From an uncultured Clostridia bacterium (GTDB lineage: Bacteria; Bacillota_A; Clostridia; Oscillospirales; Acutalibacteraceae): a stretch of 5,858 nt of DNA. Both the position numbers and the translations under genes were made by a program. The stretch covers positions 1 through 5,858 of the forward strand of contig CALAEU010000172.1 of the NCBI GenBank assembly GCA_937891215.1, in the 5' to 3' direction. Shown here in pieces: positions 5,520 to 5,858 of this stretch; positions within the stretch are counted from its first letter, which is position 1; the number at the start of each line of letters is the position of its first letter. Under the pieces are notes generated by a model. The model made no database searches. It was not told the DNA's origin and saw only the letters and a list, made by a program, of their open reading frames with translations.

Positions 5520-5548
5520 ATTCTAACATTTTAAAAATTTTTTTTCAA
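5520..5548 (-). promoter_or_regulatory. Promoter of the phosphoesterase gene
   Basis: Minus-strand TTGAAA (5548-5543), 17-bp spacer of A and T tracts, and TAGAAT (5525-5520) with an upstream TGT (extended -10). The leader would be about 20 nt. Confidence 0.7.
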
Positions 5549-5604
5549 CATTGCGTCGATAAAAAACTAACCAAAAATATCGTTTGTGATTGTATAATTA
5601 GACA

Positions 5605-5616
5605 AAAATGCATTTT
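5605..5616. repeat. Perfect 12-bp palindrome AAAATGCATTTT
   Basis: This lies in the middle of the divergent phosphoesterase/purC intergenic region, about 57 bp from the phosphoesterase -35 box and 67 bp upstream of the purC -35 box. It may be a protein site, but chance is possible in DNA this AT-rich. Apart from the promoters and this site, 5549-5683 shows no gene or RNA element. Confidence 0.45.
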
Positions 5617-5659
5617 CATTTATACCATTTTATAACAAATATTTAAAACATTAATTAAG

Positions 5660-5712
5660 AGAGAAAAAAATTTTTATATTCACTTGACATTCATTAAAAA
5701 CAGTTTTAAAAT
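5660..5712 (+). promoter_or_regulatory. purC promoter with possible UP element
   Basis: TTGACA (5684-5689), 17-bp spacer, TAAAAT (5707-5712); hexamers and spacer length are the same as for the NUDIX promoter. The A7T5 tract and following AT at about 5664-5680 resemble an UP element. Predicted start is near 5719, leaving about 42 nt of leader, too short for a purine riboswitch. Confidence 0.78.
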
Positions 5713-5733
5713 TCTATTGTAAGTTTTAAACTT
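5702..5733. repeat. Repeats around the purC transcription start
   Basis: AGTTTTAAA is repeated directly at 5702-5710 and 5722-5730, 20 bp apart. The second copy is part of an inverted repeat AAGTTT-T-AAACTT (5721-5733). They overlap the -10 box and the predicted transcription start, where a repressor could act. Low complexity makes chance plausible. Confidence 0.4.
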
Positions 5734-5760
5734 GATTTTCAAAACAAGGAGAGATAACTC

Positions 5761-5858
5761 ATGAAAAAACTCTATGAAGGTAAAACAAAAGACGTATTTG
5801 AACTTGAAAACGGTAACGTTATGTTAAAGTTCAAAGATGATTGCACAGGTAAAGACGG
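5761..5858 (+). CDS. purC: SAICAR synthetase, N-terminal fragment
   Basis: The 32 complete codons begin [15 protein letters not shown]. The YEGKTKDV segment (5-12) is the conserved N-terminal nucleotide-binding region of phosphoribosylaminoimidazole-succinocarboxamide synthase. The enzyme joins CAIR and aspartate with ATP in de novo purine synthesis, in the cytoplasm. The continuation [12 protein letters not shown] (21-32) fits the Clostridia form. The ATG is preceded by AAGGAG (5746-5751) with 9 nt spacing. The gene runs off the right edge; because it has its own promoter, it may be the first gene of a purine operon outside the window. Confidence 0.93.
   Translation, partial: MKKLYEGKTKDVFELENGNVMLKFKDDCTGKD

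Noticed and set aside
5585..5598. TATAAT in the phosphoesterase/purC intergenic region as a second purC promoter
   Set aside because: No acceptable -35 box lies 16-18 bp upstream, and a much better promoter is present at 5684-5712.
5713..5760. Purine riboswitch in the purC leader
   Set aside because: The leader is only about 42 nt, too short for the aptamer, and the conserved three-way junction sequence is absent.

Overview
The window is AT-rich (about one third G+C by eye) and reads as a chromosomal segment of a low-GC Firmicute, probably a gut-type Clostridia (Oscillospiraceae or Ruminococcaceae-like). The basis is strong Shine-Dalgarno sites, sigma-A promoters with 17-bp spacers, U-tailed hairpin terminators, a Clostridia-type AraC regulator and the start of purC. 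The genus is inference. No rRNA, tRNA, CRISPR array, insertion sequence or phage gene was seen.

Layout. Positions 1-667 (-) hold the N-terminal part of a glycoside hydrolase family 43-like beta-propeller protein that runs off the left edge. It is divergent from a NUDIX hydrolase (769-1266, +). The two promoters lie back to back with touching -35 boxes. A very strong hairpin terminator, overlapping the end of the NUDIX gene, separates it from a convergent three-gene operon read right to left (3394 to 1283): a fructosamine-kinase/APH-fold kinase, a peptide-deformylase-like protein overlapping it by 4 bp, and a YgjP-type zinc metallopeptidase. The operon has its own promoter (3449-3421), divergent from an AraC-family regulator (3569-4264, +). 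The regulator's control region holds two overlapping promoters, direct repeats and a palindrome that overlaps the -10 boxes and ends at the Shine-Dalgarno. A bidirectional terminator (4352-4389) separates the regulator from a convergent exported metallophosphoesterase (4388-5491, -). After a 269-bp divergent intergenic region, purC (SAICAR synthetase) starts at 5761 and leaves the right edge.

How the genes fit together. Most are single-gene units with their own promoter and terminator; the only clear operon is kinase - deformylase-like - metallopeptidase. Its parts suggest protein or small-molecule modification or repair, but no pathway can be proven from sequence. The main points of interest are this operon, the altered motif 1 of the deformylase-like protein, and compact regulatory architecture in two divergent intergenic regions.
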